NCBI RefSeq assembly: GCF_023744375.2
Contig: NZ_CP146284.1
Location: forward strand, 620,001-684,000
Direction of reading: 5' to 3'
DNA: 64,000 bases
Source: Parabacteroides sp. AD58
Lineage (GTDB): Bacteria > Bacteroidota > Bacteroidia > Bacteroidales > Tannerellaceae
In this document: piece after piece, positions 23,654-33,877 of the stretch
How positions within the stretch are numbered: the stretch's first letter is position 1
Layout of the letters: the number at the start of each line of letters is the position of its first letter
Notes under the pieces: generated by a model
The model's input: only the letters and a program-made list of their open reading frames with translations
What the model was told of the DNA's origin: nothing
Databases searched by the model: none
Made by a program: the position numbers and the translations under genes

Positions 23654-24304
23654 TTATTCCCATGGAGTCAATGTGACATTGCGGAACTGGATCGGGCCGC
23701 CTTCGCTTTGCAAGCCGATATGACCTTCTTTCACCTTGTTTGTTCCGGTATTTTGATATACGCCATTAACATATACCGTGATCACACCGTCTTTGACGAA
23801 GATGTTGGCTTCGTTCCATTCTCCAGCTTTCACTTCGCTTGATTGGGTATGTTTCTTAACAACAGGAAAGGCCGGGCGAGGCTGTCCTGGTTTGTTCTGG
23901 TATTCAGCCAGGTCGGATCCACCCAACAAGACAAAGTCGCCTGCATCGCCGGCATGCAGCTGGCATTCGATTCCGTTCGGGAACGGACTCTTCAAGTCTT
24001 CGATCAGCAGGAAGATACCGCTGTTGGCTTCTTTGCCGTCGGGCCATCTCCATTCCACATGCAGTTTGTAGTTACTGTATTTCTGCTTGGTGTACATGTA
24101 ACCAAAAGGCTGACCGGCGATCTGAATGAGGCCATCTTTAACGGAAAAGACCTGTTCTGCCGGAGTTGAGTTTTTGTCGACGATGAATTCCCAGTTCGAC
24201 AAATTCTTGCCGTTGAATAATTTTTCAGTTTTCTGAGCCTGCACAGTCAGACTTCCCATCAGGGAAATGCCTGCAATGCCTAAAATTGCTAATTTTCTTT
24301 TCAT
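23654..24304 (-). CDS. DUF1080 secreted protein (3-keto-disaccharide hydrolase-like)
   Basis: A 216-residue exported protein. The signal peptide MKRKLAILGIAGISLMGSLTVQAQ is followed by LFNGKNLSNWEF, FSVKDGLIQIAG, the EWRWPDGKEANSGIFL segment, GIECQLHAGDAGDFVLLGG and HIGLQSEGGPIQFRNV, all standard DUF1080 blocks. The fold is a concanavalin-like beta-sandwich; some members hydrolyse 3-keto-glycosides, and others only bind sugar. It is the first core gene after the tRNA and is separate from ettA. Substrate unknown. Confidence 0.88.
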   Translation of the reverse strand: MKRKLAILGIAGISLMGSLTVQAQKTEKLFNGKNLSNWEFIVDKNSTPAEQVFSVKDGLIQIAGQPFGYMYTKQKYSNYKLHVEWRWPDGKEANSGIFLLIEDLKSPFPNGIECQLHAGDAGDFVLLGGSDLAEYQNKPGQPRPAFPVVKKHTQSSEVKAGEWNEANIFVKDGVITVYVNGVYQNTGTNKVKEGHIGLQSEGGPIQFRNVTLTPWE

Positions 24305-24332
24305 GGTTCTATATCGTTATGTTTGTTATGGA

Positions 24333-26021
24333 TTAATCGGCTATTAACTTACGATAGCGAACGCGTTTGGGCTCTTCGTACCCCGACTGCTTGCGTTTGT
24401 ATTCTTCGTATTCAGAATAACTTCCTTCGTAGAATACCACATTTGAGTTTCCTTCGAAGGAAAGGATGTGCGTACAGATGCGGTCGAGGAACCAGCGGTC
24501 GTGCGATACGACGACGGCACAGCCGGCAAAGTTTTCCAATCCTTCTTCCAGGGCTCTCAGCGTATTGACGTCGATGTCGTTGGTCGGCTCGTCGAGCAGC
24601 AAGACGTTGGCTTCGGCTTTCAGGGTAAGAGCCAGATGCAGGCGGTTCCGTTCTCCGCCCGACAGCACGCCGCACAGCTTTTCCTGGTCGGCTCCGGCGA
24701 AATTGAATTTCGACAGATAAGCGCGGGCATTGATTTCCTTTCCTCCGACGCGGATAAACTCGTTGCCTCCGGATACAACCTGATAGACCGATTTCTTCGG
24801 ATCGATGTCTTTATGCGTCTGGTCGGCATAACCGATGCGCACGGTGTCGCCTACTTCGAAAGAGCCGTTATCAACTTGTTCCTGTCCCATGATGAGCTTG
24901 AACAGGGTTGTCTTTCCGGCGCCGTTCGGACCAATGACACCAACAATGCCATTCGGCGGCAGGGTGAAGTTGAGATCATCGAACAGCAGCTTGTCGCCAA
25001 AGGCCTTGGCAACATGATGGGCTTCGATGACCTTGTTGCCCAGGCGCGGACCGTTCGGGATGAAGATTTCCAGCTTGGCTTCGCGTTCTTTCTGGTCTTC
25101 GTTCAGCAACTTCTCATACGAGTTCAGGCGCGCCTTTCCTTTGGCCTGGCGAGCTTTGGGAGCCATATTGATCCATTCCAGCTCGCGTTCGAGTGTCTTG
25201 CGTCGTTTGCTGGCCTGCTTTTCTTCCTGTGCCATGCGTTTGGTCTTCTGTTCCAGCCACGAAGAATAGTTTCCTTTCCAGGGAATGCCTTCGCCGCGGT
25301 CTAATTCCAGAATCCAGCCGGCCACGTGGTCGAGGAAGTAGCGGTCGTGGGTGATACAAATCACCGTGCCGGCGTATTGCTGCAGGTGCTGTTCCAGCCA
25401 GTCGATAGATTCGGCATCGAGGTGGTTGGTCGGCTCGTCGAGCAACAACACATCGGGTTGCTGCAGAAGCAGACGGCAAAGCGCTACACGGCGGCGTTCG
25501 CCTCCCGATAACGTATCAACAAGCTGATCTTCGGGCGGACAGCGCAAAGCGTCCATGGCCCGTTCGAGTTTGGTATCGAGGTTCCAGGCATCTGTCGCGT
25601 CGATCTTGTCTTGCAGTTCAGCCTGGCGGGCAATAAGCGCGTCCATCTTGTCCGGATCTTCCAGCACTTCCGGATCGCCGAACCGTTCGTTGACTTCCTC
25701 GTATTCCTTTAAGATATCAACGATCTCCTGTACACCTTCCTGTACGACTTCCTTTACTGTCTTTCCCGGTTCCAGATGCGGGTCCTGTTCCAGATATCCG
25801 ACGGAATAACCGGGCGAGAAAACCACTTCTCCCTGATAATCCTTGTCGAGTCCGGCAATGATTTTCAACAGGGTTGATTTTCCTGAACCGTTTAATCCGA
25901 TGATTCCGATTTTGGCTCCGTAGAAAAAGGAAAGGTATATGTTTTTCAATACCTGTTTTTGCGGAGGATAGACTTTGCTCACTCCGACCATCGAGAAAAT
26001 AATCTTCTTATCGTCTGCCAT
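24333..26021 (-). CDS. ettA: EttA, energy-dependent translational throttle (ABC-F)
   Basis: A 562-residue ribosome-binding ABC-F ATPase. It has two nucleotide-binding domains: Walker A GLNGSGKSTLLK (N) and GPNGAGKTTLFK (C); signatures LSGGERRRVAL and LSGGERNRLHL; and Walker B VLLLDEPTNHLD and VLLLDEPTNDID. A charged linker (KTKRMAQEEKQASKRRKTLEREL) lies between, where the P-site-tRNA-interacting arm sits. Length and the C-terminal SEYEEYKR segment match EttA of other bacteria. EttA gates entry of ribosomes into elongation according to ADP/ATP ratio. It is a single gene with no antibiotic-resistance hallmark. Confidence 0.92.
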   Translation of the reverse strand: MADDKKIIFSMVGVSKVYPPQKQVLKNIYLSFFYGAKIGIIGLNGSGKSTLLKIIAGLDKDYQGEVVFSPGYSVGYLEQDPHLEPGKTVKEVVQEGVQEIVDILKEYEEVNERFGDPEVLEDPDKMDALIARQAELQDKIDATDAWNLDTKLERAMDALRCPPEDQLVDTLSGGERRRVALCRLLLQQPDVLLLDEPTNHLDAESIDWLEQHLQQYAGTVICITHDRYFLDHVAGWILELDRGEGIPWKGNYSSWLEQKTKRMAQEEKQASKRRKTLERELEWINMAPKARQAKGKARLNSYEKLLNEDQKEREAKLEIFIPNGPRLGNKVIEAHHVAKAFGDKLLFDDLNFTLPPNGIVGVIGPNGAGKTTLFKLIMGQEQVDNGSFEVGDTVRIGYADQTHKDIDPKKSVYQVVSGGNEFIRVGGKEINARAYLSKFNFAGADQEKLCGVLSGGERNRLHLALTLKAEANVLLLDEPTNDIDVNTLRALEEGLENFAGCAVVVSHDRWFLDRICTHILSFEGNSNVVFYEGSYSEYEEYKRKQSGYEEPKRVRYRKLIAD

Positions 26022-26075
26022 AGATTAGCTTTTGTTGGTAAAATGATTTTATCGCATCAAAAATAAGCAAAGTTT

Positions 26076-29000
26076 TCAAGCTTTACAAGCCGGCTTCTGC
26101 TTTTCCCGCCTGAGAACGAAAACAGGCAGATAAAGATAGATGCCGATTATCGACATGATGAGTCCGCCGATCGTTCCGGCTGCCAGCGGAAACCAGAAGG
26201 CTTCTTTCTCGTCGCCGATCATGAACGGGATAAAACCCAGGATCGTCGAGATGACGGTCAGGAAGATCGGTGTGATCTTGGCATTCCAGGCTTTCTGATA
26301 GGCACGGATGGGCCGCATCCGCGGGAAACGCTCGCGAATCTGGTTGTACTCGTTCAGAATATAGATACTGGCATTGACCGTGATGCCGCACAGCAGGACG
26401 AAAGAGGCAAATCCGCCCTGGTCGAAGTTCAGCTTGAACCAGTAGAAGGTGAGGAAGACGCCGATGTAGGAAATCGGGATGACGAAGAGGATCGCCAACG
26501 GCTGCTTCAGCGAGTTGAAGAGGATGCTCGTGGTGAAGAAGATGATGACGATGATCAGGAACAACAGCAGATATTGCTTGTTGTCGTCGTTTCCCCACGT
26601 CCAGTAGCTGCTTTCCACCTTGGCCGTGTAGCCCATGGGCAAGATCTTCTGGAAGTCCTTGACGATGTTCTTCTGGATTTTCTGTCCCTGGTTGCTCGAC
26701 CCGATGTATTCGTATTGCAAACAGAGGCGATACTGCTGGTTAATCTTGGCAATCTGCTGCGGCATCTGACCTTTCTCGACAGTGGCCAGATCAGAGAGCT
26801 TGAAGTATTTGCCGCCGATGCGCTGGGGCAGGAACTGCATGTTCCAGATATCATATTCGCCGGATTGGCGGGAAGAGAGACGCAGACTTTCCATTTCATT
26901 ATCGACCAGGATGGTTCCGGCATAGATATTCTTCCCGAAAACCGGATTGACCGAGGCGAACAGCTCGATCGGCTGAATGGCTTCTTGCGCCATCCGGGCT
27001 TTGTTCAGGTTGAAGTAGAATTCCTGATAATCATCTTTCCACCAGGAATATTCCGAGTTAATCAGTACTTCCTTGATACGGCGGTAGGTGAGGAGCTTCT
27101 CCTTCAGCTTTTCCGCCCAGGCATACAGCTCGTCGTAGTTGTAGCCGTACATCTCGATGCGGTATGAGCCGGCATTCTCCCGCACGTCGTTGCTGAAGCC
27201 CTGGTCCATCAGTCCCCAGACATTCCAGCTTCCGCCGCCTAATTGAAGGGCCTTGCTGATGACCTGGCTCTTGAGGGCATAAGGAAAACCGCTCCGTTCC
27301 GCCTCGCGGGTGAAATAGACGCTGATGCTTGCCTGCTTCGCATTATAGATGTTTGTCTGGAACTGGCGGATCTCTTTATAGGTGCTCAAGAAGGCTTCCA
27401 TCCGGCTTACCAGCGTATTCATCTGCTCGAGCGTAGTACCACTGGGCATGGAAGCCGAGATGCTGAGCACAGTCTCGTCGTTGCGGGTGAAGTAACTGCC
27501 TTCATATACTTTCTCGACGAAGAGGCGCAGCGTGCCGCCCAGTCCTTTGTTGAGCGCAGGCTTGATTTTCTCCTTCCACACGTCTTTCTGCACCAGCGAA
27601 TTATAGGTGTCGATACACAAGGAGTCGGTATGCGAATACCATTTCTTGTCGTCGTACTCGATTTTCTCCGGCAAGAGAAAGACAGGCAAGCCGAATGCCA
27701 GCACCAGCACGGCACAGGTAAGTTTCTTCCATTGGCACAGCAGCCGGATCTGCCAGCGGTAAAACCGGTTGAAGTAAAGGACGGCATACGTGAGCCACGA
27801 CGGATGGAACCGGCGTTGCGTGCGGTGTGTGGATGTAAGCTGCATCTTCTCGATCAGAGCGGGCACCAGGAAAAGAGCTATTGCCAGCGAGACAGCCAGG
27901 TTGATGATCACGACGGCGGCAAAGTCCTGCAAGTTCAACCGGATGCGTTCGTCGAGGAAGAAGATGATTGCCAAGGCGCCGATGGTGGTCAGCGTGGCTG
28001 CCAGGATGGAAAGAAAGGCTTTCAGGTCGTGCCGCCTCCGGATATGATCGGTCATCACGATGGTGTTGTCGATGACAAGGCTCAGCGAGATGGTGATTCC
28101 GGCCAGCGAATACAACTGCATTTCCAGTCCGAACAGATAATAGAAGATCACGGCGATGCACAGGTTTATACTCAGGCTGATGACAATCAGAACCAGGTAA
28201 CGGAAATTCCGGGTGATCACGAGAACGAAGAGCAGCAGGATCAGAATGGTCAGTCCGGTGCGCACATAGATCTTATCCAGTTCTTCCTGGATGTATTCCG
28301 TGGCGTCATAGCTGGTATGTATTTCGTATCCGGCCGGAAGGTTTTGCTGGATGTTTCCCATTTCCTCCTTGATCTGTTGGGCCAGCTGCAACTGGTTGGC
28401 CGTCTCTTCTGCCCAGATGGAAAGATAGATGGAATTCAGTCCGTTGATGCGATAATAGCTTTGCGGTTCTTCTTCCTGCCGGGTTACTTGCAAGAGCTGG
28501 TCCAGGCGGAGCAGTTTCCCTTGCGGAGACTTGACCGAGATCTTTGTCGGGTCGAATCCTTCTTCCGCATGTTGCGGGATCAGTGCCAGACGCATCCAGT
28601 GCTTTTCGTCCGGATCGTTCGACAGGTTGGCGATGCCCAGGAATTCTTTCTGGTAATAGGTCGAGATGGCTCCCTGAATATCCTGCACGGTGATGCCCAG
28701 TTCAGAAAGCTGCCGGCTGTCGTATTCCAGTCGCCATTCCATCGGAGTCGCTCCGCTGACCTGAATCCGATAGATGCCCTGAATGGAGCTCAGGTGCGGT
28801 TTGATCTGGTTCTCGGCATACCGCTGGATGAATATCGGCGTGGCCGCCGCATTGAGGGTATAAATCAGGAACGGTGTTGACTCTTTGTCGTCGGGCCGGC
28901 TCATTTGCAGGGTCGGATACGTGACGCCGTCGGGCAAGTCGGGCCAGGTCTGGCGGACGATGGTCGAGGCTTCGAAGCGGGCGGCATCCACATCGGTGTG

Positions 29001-29285
29001 CTTGTCCAGTTCGATGGTGATGCGTCCCCAGCCGTTGCCGGAAGTAGAAGAAATCTCTTCCACACCTTTAATGCGCGAGAGCATGGCTTCCAGGCGCGAG
29101 GTCACTTCCATCTCGATCACCCGCGACGAGTTTCCCGGCATGTTGAAGGAAATAGTCAGCCGGGGCAAGGTACGCGAAGGCGAGAGCTTGACCGGCAGGA
29201 GCGGCAGGAAAGCCAGTCCCGCCAACGCCAGGCAGACGAAGGCGACGATGATGGTAAAAGCCGATAGGGAAGATTTATAGCTCAT
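26076..29285 (-). CDS. RND efflux permease, second of the operon
   Basis: Inner-membrane proton-driven pump subunit of about 1069 residues from MSYKSSLSAFTI (an ATG at 29303 is also possible). TM1 follows at once, then PSRTLPRLTISFNMPGNS (start of the porter domain). TM4 has SLVIDNTIVMTDH with a single Asp where AcrB has an Asp pair. TM10 has LCGITVNASIYIL, with Asn in place of the AcrB lysine. The hydrophobic bundles at 335-500 and 860-1060 fit the usual 12 helices. It overlaps the TolC-like gene by 11 bp and is fourth in an operon that already contains one RND pump. Confidence 0.88.
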   Translation of the reverse strand: MSYKSSLSAFTIIVAFVCLALAGLAFLPLLPVKLSPSRTLPRLTISFNMPGNSSRVIEMEVTSRLEAMLSRIKGVEEISSTSGNGWGRITIELDKHTDVDAARFEASTIVRQTWPDLPDGVTYPTLQMSRPDDKESTPFLIYTLNAAATPIFIQRYAENQIKPHLSSIQGIYRIQVSGATPMEWRLEYDSRQLSELGITVQDIQGAISTYYQKEFLGIANLSNDPDEKHWMRLALIPQHAEEGFDPTKISVKSPQGKLLRLDQLLQVTRQEEEPQSYYRINGLNSIYLSIWAEETANQLQLAQQIKEEMGNIQQNLPAGYEIHTSYDATEYIQEELDKIYVRTGLTILILLLFVLVITRNFRYLVLIVISLSINLCIAVIFYYLFGLEMQLYSLAGITISLSLVIDNTIVMTDHIRRRHDLKAFLSILAATLTTIGALAIIFFLDERIRLNLQDFAAVVIINLAVSLAIALFLVPALIEKMQLTSTHRTQRRFHPSWLTYAVLYFNRFYRWQIRLLCQWKKLTCAVLVLAFGLPVFLLPEKIEYDDKKWYSHTDSLCIDTYNSLVQKDVWKEKIKPALNKGLGGTLRLFVEKVYEGSYFTRNDETVLSISASMPSGTTLEQMNTLVSRMEAFLSTYKEIRQFQTNIYNAKQASISVYFTREAERSGFPYALKSQVISKALQLGGGSWNVWGLMDQGFSNDVRENAGSYRIEMYGYNYDELYAWAEKLKEKLLTYRRIKEVLINSEYSWWKDDYQEFYFNLNKARMAQEAIQPIELFASVNPVFGKNIYAGTILVDNEMESLRLSSRQSGEYDIWNMQFLPQRIGGKYFKLSDLATVEKGQMPQQIAKINQQYRLCLQYEYIGSSNQGQKIQKNIVKDFQKILPMGYTAKVESSYWTWGNDDNKQYLLLFLIIVIIFFTTSILFNSLKQPLAILFVIPISYIGVFLTFYWFKLNFDQGGFASFVLLCGITVNASIYILNEYNQIRERFPRMRPIRAYQKAWNAKITPIFLTVISTILGFIPFMIGDEKEAFWFPLAAGTIGGLIMSIIGIYLYLPVFVLRREKQKPACKA

Positions 29286-30759
29286 GTTCGTAATCAAATT
29301 CATTCGACAAAGAAACACCTGTCTCGAAATCATGCAAGGTCAGCTTCCGGATCTTGTAGTAACTCAGCCAATAGTTCTGCAAGGCGGTGATATAGTTGCG
29401 CTGGGCTTCCTGTTGCCGGTTCAGCGAGAGCGTCATGCTGTTGATGTCGGCTTTCCCTATCAGGAAGCGCTGCTTGGTCTTCTGATAGGCCATCAGGGCA
29501 ATGTCCAAGGCTTCTTCCGCACTGCTGATCAGGTTTTGCTGGATGTTGAAGTCGCCCACGGTCATGATGACGTCTTCTTCCACGCTGATCTCTTTCTGCT
29601 GTGCCGTGGTCTGGGCTATGCTCAGGTTGCTCTTGGCGATGTTGTGCTTCCCTTTGCGGACGCCCCAGTCCACCAGCGGGATGGAAAGAGAGATGGCGAC
29701 GATATCCTGTTGCAACGGATCTTTATAGACATCCCGGAACTTCGACGATACCTGGTTGAATCCGATGCTGGCATTCACCGACGCGTTGAACATGGCTTCT
29801 TTCTTTGTGCGGTCTACTTCCTGTTCTGCTTCCAGGATGCTTTGCTTCATCTCCAGAAATTCGGGGTTGTTCTCGCGGGCCAGCGTCAAGGCTTCTTCTA
29901 CCGAAATATGCAGGTCGCGCGGACGGGAAGGCAACCGCAGGCGGATTTCCTCGCTCTTCTCGAAGTTCAGGTACGAAGCCAGGCTGAACATGGCACGCTT
30001 CAGGGCAATCTCGGCATTCTTCAGTGTATTCTTGGCATTGACCGCGTCCAGCTTCAGGGTGAGCAGGTCTTCCTGACTGATGGCGGCTATCTTGTGCCGT
30101 TCTTGTCCGGTGCGATAGAGCGTATCGGTATTTGCCACATTCTCTTTGGCCATGTCGTATTCCACCTGTGCCATGGCCAGGGCAAAGAAGTAAGTGGTCG
30201 CCTGCTCGCTGATGCTTTCCATGTTGTATAGGAATTCTTTCTTTACCTTTTCGTATTTCAGCGGCTCGATCTTGCGTTCCCAGCGGAAAGCATTGTAGCC
30301 GACCAGATCCTGACTATAGCCGATGCGGACCGGCACGGAGGTGAACTGGTTGTAGGTGTTCTCGCCGAAGTAACGCATATAGCCTAAGTCGGAATCAATG
30401 TAGAAGCTACCGCCCAGCCAGTCGAAGTTCTGTTTCAGGTTCAGGCTTCCTCCGGCATAGAATGACTGTTGCTTGCGATAGACGTCGATGTCGGCTTCCG
30501 AGTCGTATCGCTTGGTGATGTCGCGGTAGTATTGGGCCGGCGTCAGGTTCAGTGTCAGACTGGGCAGGCGTTCGGCCTTGTAGTTACGGAATTCCCAGTA
30601 ACCGGTCAGATAGAGATTCTTGCTGCGGAAAGCCTCCAGCGAACTGTCGGCTGCCAACTGGATGGTTTTCTCCAGAGATAGAACCATCGGCTGGGCTGTC
30701 ATGCCTTGTGTGAGGAGAAGCAACAGCCCGATCCAAAAGAAATGTATGTTCGTTTTCAT
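29275..30759 (-). CDS. TolC-family outer-membrane efflux protein
   Basis: A 494-residue exported protein with signal peptide MKTNIHFFWIGLLLLLTQGMTAQ. Two long helical repeats, each with 'A...NP.FL..KQ' and 'AL..Y' patterns (e.g. ALTLARENNPEFLEMKQSILEAEQEV), are the OEP domain of TolC-type trimers. The C-terminus has LSLNRQQEAQRNYITALQNYWLSYY, the usual final helix. It forms the outer-membrane exit duct for the pump encoded around it. The order adaptor - RND - TolC - RND is compact (14-bp gap before, 11-bp overlap after). Confidence 0.87.
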   Translation of the reverse strand: MKTNIHFFWIGLLLLLTQGMTAQPMVLSLEKTIQLAADSSLEAFRSKNLYLTGYWEFRNYKAERLPSLTLNLTPAQYYRDITKRYDSEADIDVYRKQQSFYAGGSLNLKQNFDWLGGSFYIDSDLGYMRYFGENTYNQFTSVPVRIGYSQDLVGYNAFRWERKIEPLKYEKVKKEFLYNMESISEQATTYFFALAMAQVEYDMAKENVANTDTLYRTGQERHKIAAISQEDLLTLKLDAVNAKNTLKNAEIALKRAMFSLASYLNFEKSEEIRLRLPSRPRDLHISVEEALTLARENNPEFLEMKQSILEAEQEVDRTKKEAMFNASVNASIGFNQVSSKFRDVYKDPLQQDIVAISLSIPLVDWGVRKGKHNIAKSNLSIAQTTAQQKEISVEEDVIMTVGDFNIQQNLISSAEEALDIALMAYQKTKQRFLIGKADINSMTLSLNRQQEAQRNYITALQNYWLSYYKIRKLTLHDFETGVSLSNEFDYEHEL

Positions 30760-30773
30760 GATGTCTGTATGTT

Positions 30774-33700
30774 TTAGGCTTCCTGCTTGGCGGGAAGGGT
30801 TTGTTTTCGATAGATATACCAGTAAACAAGCGGCACGACAAACAGGCTGACGGCCGTTCCGACCAGCATGGCGGCGATCATGGCAATCGACAGAGGTTTC
30901 TGTAACTCACTGCCCAGGTCGAATGAGAAAAGCAGCGGAACCATACCGAAGATCGTTGTCAGCGAAGTCATGATGATAGGGCGCAGGCGGCGCCGTCCGG
31001 CTTCGTGGATGGCTTCTATCAGCGGCATGCCGTCTTTGCGCAGTTCGTTGATGGCATCCAGCTTCAGGATGGAGTCGTTGATGATGATACCGCAAGTGAC
31101 TACGATACCGATGGCACTCATCAGGTTCAGCGTATGGCCGCAGATCCACAAGACGAGCAACGAAGCGGCCACGTCGATCGGGATTTCCGACAGGACGATC
31201 AGCGGTTGCAGGAAACTCTCGAACTGGGCTGCCAGGATGAAGTACATCAGCAGAATGGAGATGAACAGAATCACCACCAGCTCGTTCAGCATCTGCTGGT
31301 TGGAGAAGAAACTTCCCGCGAAGTCCAAGTCCCAGTCTGCCTGATAGTGTTCGTCCGCACGGATTACGGAACGGATGTTCGCCATCAGTTCTTCCGCATT
31401 GTCCACGTCGTAGAAGCGGAACGGGATGAATTCTCCGTTCTTTCCGGCCGTCAAGGTCTTCAGGTCTTCGCCGGGTGTGACGGATACCAAGGTCCGCAGC
31501 GGAACATAAGAGACTTGTTCCGTTTTCCCGTCGCCCGAAGAGGCATTCGTCCGGATCAGGGTCCGCTGCAATACCGATTCGATCGAAGCATCGTTGCCCA
31601 CCAGTGTAATGGGCAGGTATTGCTGATAGGAGCGAAGCGTGGCAATCTCGTTCTCCTTGAATGCCGTCTTCAGTGCCCGGTACACGTCGGCATAATCCAC
31701 GTGATACAGCAACAGTTTCTGGTTGTCGATGGAGATATTCAGCTGGTTGTCGAAGGCAACGCCCACCGGTGCCATGCCTCCGGCTTGCTCGATGTCTTTC
31801 TCCAAAGCCTGGATTTGTCCGGCTTCGGGCGTGACTTCCTTGTTCCGGCTATAGAGTTCGGCTACGATGTCGGCTTCTCCGGTATCGAAGAGTTTCTCAA
31901 AGACGGTTTCCGGCGGAGCGAAGGATACGACAGCCATCGGATAATGCCGGCCAATCCACTGACTGATGACTTGCTGCAACGGCTGGATCTGGTCGGTCTT
32001 CTCTGTCCTGAAGTACAATTCGGCTTCCGAGACCGAGAGTTCCCGCTCGGTGTTCAACAGGAATTGTTGTTGTCCGATATAGGCTGTATGGCGGGCTCCG
32101 ATCTTCTCGGCTTCTTCCATCAGGGAAGCTATGCGGCTTCGGTTCTCGTCGAGGTGGATGTTTTCATTCCATTCCAGTTGGACGATGAGTTCGTTCTGGT
32201 CGATCTCCGGCATCCGGCTTTTCGGGATGGCATAGAATAAATAGACACAAAGCGGGAAGGTGAGGATAATCCCGAGCCACGTCGCTTTCTTGTGGCTGAA
32301 GATAAAGTCAACGCCCCGGTCGTAGAAGCGATCAAGTGTATGTTCTTTCACCAGGCTGCTGAACTTAAAGCTGAAGAGCGGATGATTGATCTCCGGAATG
32401 CTATATACCAGTTTGTATAAGACGGGCAACAGCATGATGCCGGTGAAGTAGGAGACCAGCAGACCGACGGTCACGGCGAATGCCTGGTCGTAGAAGATGG
32501 CTCCGGCAATACCGCTCATAAACACCAGCGGGAAGAACACGGCGATGGTCGTAAGCGTTGAACTCAGCATCGGCGTGATGACTTCCGACGTTCCTTTGAT
32601 GCAGGCTTCTTCCAGCGAATCTCCGCGCCCGCGGTACTGGGCGATGTTTTCCGTTACGATGATGGAACTGTCGATCATCATACCCAACGCCAGGATCAGG
32701 CCGGAGAGGGAAATGATGTTGAGCGACATGTGGAAGAGGTAGAAGAACGAGAAGCTTGTCACAATGCTGACAACCATACTCAATCCGATCACCAGCGGAC
32801 TCTTGATGTCTCCCAGGAACAGCACGGCTACGATACAGATAAACAGGAAGCCGAGAGAAAGATTCTGCTTCAGGTTGGAAATGGTATAATCCAGCAGTTC
32901 GGTCTGGTTGCGGGTAATGCTGAAGTTGATGTCGGGATAAATGGCGGTAAAGTAATCCGTCACTTCGCCCAAGGCAGTTTTCAGCTTATCCATGCTCTCG
33001 TCGGATTGCTTGATGACGGCCAGTGTCACGGCCCGTTTCCCGTCGGCCATGGAGACGCCGGTTTCCTTTTCCGGCACGATGGATATTTCGGCCAGGTCTT
33101 TCAGCTGGAAGATACGGCTGTTCTTACGCAGATAGATTTGGCGGACGTCGTCGAGCGTACGCAGCAGGGTCGAGAACTTGATGTTGTATTCGTAGTAGCC
33201 GTCGCGCACGGTCATACTGCCCGGTTCGATGTTGTTGTTGGCCAATGCCGTTTCCAGTTCCTGCAAGGTGATGCCCGATGTCTCCAGTTTGTTCATGTCC
33301 GGCACGATTTGCAGTTGCCTGCCAACGACACCGGTCACATCCACCATGGCCACTTCGGGCAATTGTTCGATGCGGCGTTTGATGACGTTCTCGGCAAACT
33401 GGCACAGGTCGAGGAAGGCGGTTTCGTCGTCCGGACCTTTCAGGGTCAGGTTCAGACAAAAGACCGGTATGTCGGTGGCACTTGCCTTGACTACGCGCGG
33501 CCGTTCCATTTCGCGTGGCAGCGTACTCATGGCAGCATCTATCTTTTCATTGACTTCGATGAAAGCCAGGTCGGTATTGGTACCGAACTCAAAGCTCAGG
33601 CGGATCACTCCGTTTCCGTCGCGGGTTTCACTCTCGATGTCTTTCAGGCCGGCCACTTGCATAAGCTGCTGGCGGATGGGTTTCACCAAGGTGTTTTCCA

Positions 33701-33869
33701 GCTCTCGGGCGGAAGTGTTTTGGCCGGAAACCTGTACAGTGATTTCCGGGATGGCAATGTCGGGCAACAACGATACGGGAATGGTGAAGTAAGTCACCAG
33801 TCCGATGATGAAGCAGGCCGTGAATGCCATCAGCACCGCGATAGGACGTTGTATCAGAAAGCGGACCAT
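30774..33869 (-). CDS. RND efflux permease, first of the operon
   Basis: A 1031-residue inner-membrane pump: MVRFLIQRPIAVLMAFTACF as TM1 start, VSLLPDIAIPEITVQV (porter domain entry), TM4 LALGMMIDSSIIVTENI with one conserved Asp, and TM10 VTCGIIINDSILKLDAI. Duplicate extracytoplasmic loops and 12 helices fit the AcrB/MexB superfamily; the divergent proton-relay residues match neither classic HAE1 nor CusA exactly. It starts 8 bp after the adaptor stop. Substrates may be drugs, bile acids or lipids; not determinable here. Confidence 0.9.
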   Translation of the reverse strand: MVRFLIQRPIAVLMAFTACFIIGLVTYFTIPVSLLPDIAIPEITVQVSGQNTSARELENTLVKPIRQQLMQVAGLKDIESETRDGNGVIRLSFEFGTNTDLAFIEVNEKIDAAMSTLPREMERPRVVKASATDIPVFCLNLTLKGPDDETAFLDLCQFAENVIKRRIEQLPEVAMVDVTGVVGRQLQIVPDMNKLETSGITLQELETALANNNIEPGSMTVRDGYYEYNIKFSTLLRTLDDVRQIYLRKNSRIFQLKDLAEISIVPEKETGVSMADGKRAVTLAVIKQSDESMDKLKTALGEVTDYFTAIYPDINFSITRNQTELLDYTISNLKQNLSLGFLFICIVAVLFLGDIKSPLVIGLSMVVSIVTSFSFFYLFHMSLNIISLSGLILALGMMIDSSIIVTENIAQYRGRGDSLEEACIKGTSEVITPMLSSTLTTIAVFFPLVFMSGIAGAIFYDQAFAVTVGLLVSYFTGIMLLPVLYKLVYSIPEINHPLFSFKFSSLVKEHTLDRFYDRGVDFIFSHKKATWLGIILTFPLCVYLFYAIPKSRMPEIDQNELIVQLEWNENIHLDENRSRIASLMEEAEKIGARHTAYIGQQQFLLNTERELSVSEAELYFRTEKTDQIQPLQQVISQWIGRHYPMAVVSFAPPETVFEKLFDTGEADIVAELYSRNKEVTPEAGQIQALEKDIEQAGGMAPVGVAFDNQLNISIDNQKLLLYHVDYADVYRALKTAFKENEIATLRSYQQYLPITLVGNDASIESVLQRTLIRTNASSGDGKTEQVSYVPLRTLVSVTPGEDLKTLTAGKNGEFIPFRFYDVDNAEELMANIRSVIRADEHYQADWDLDFAGSFFSNQQMLNELVVILFISILLMYFILAAQFESFLQPLIVLSEIPIDVAASLLVLWICGHTLNLMSAIGIVVTCGIIINDSILKLDAINELRKDGMPLIEAIHEAGRRRLRPIIMTSLTTIFGMVPLLFSFDLGSELQKPLSIAMIAAMLVGTAVSLFVVPLVYWYIYRKQTLPAKQEA

Positions 33870-33877
33870 ATCTTCAG

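Noticed and set aside
27243..28880. 545-codon plus-strand frame opposite the second RND permease
   Set aside because: Antisense shadow; the composition is low in hydrophobic order and has no motif, while the opposite strand is a full RND permease.
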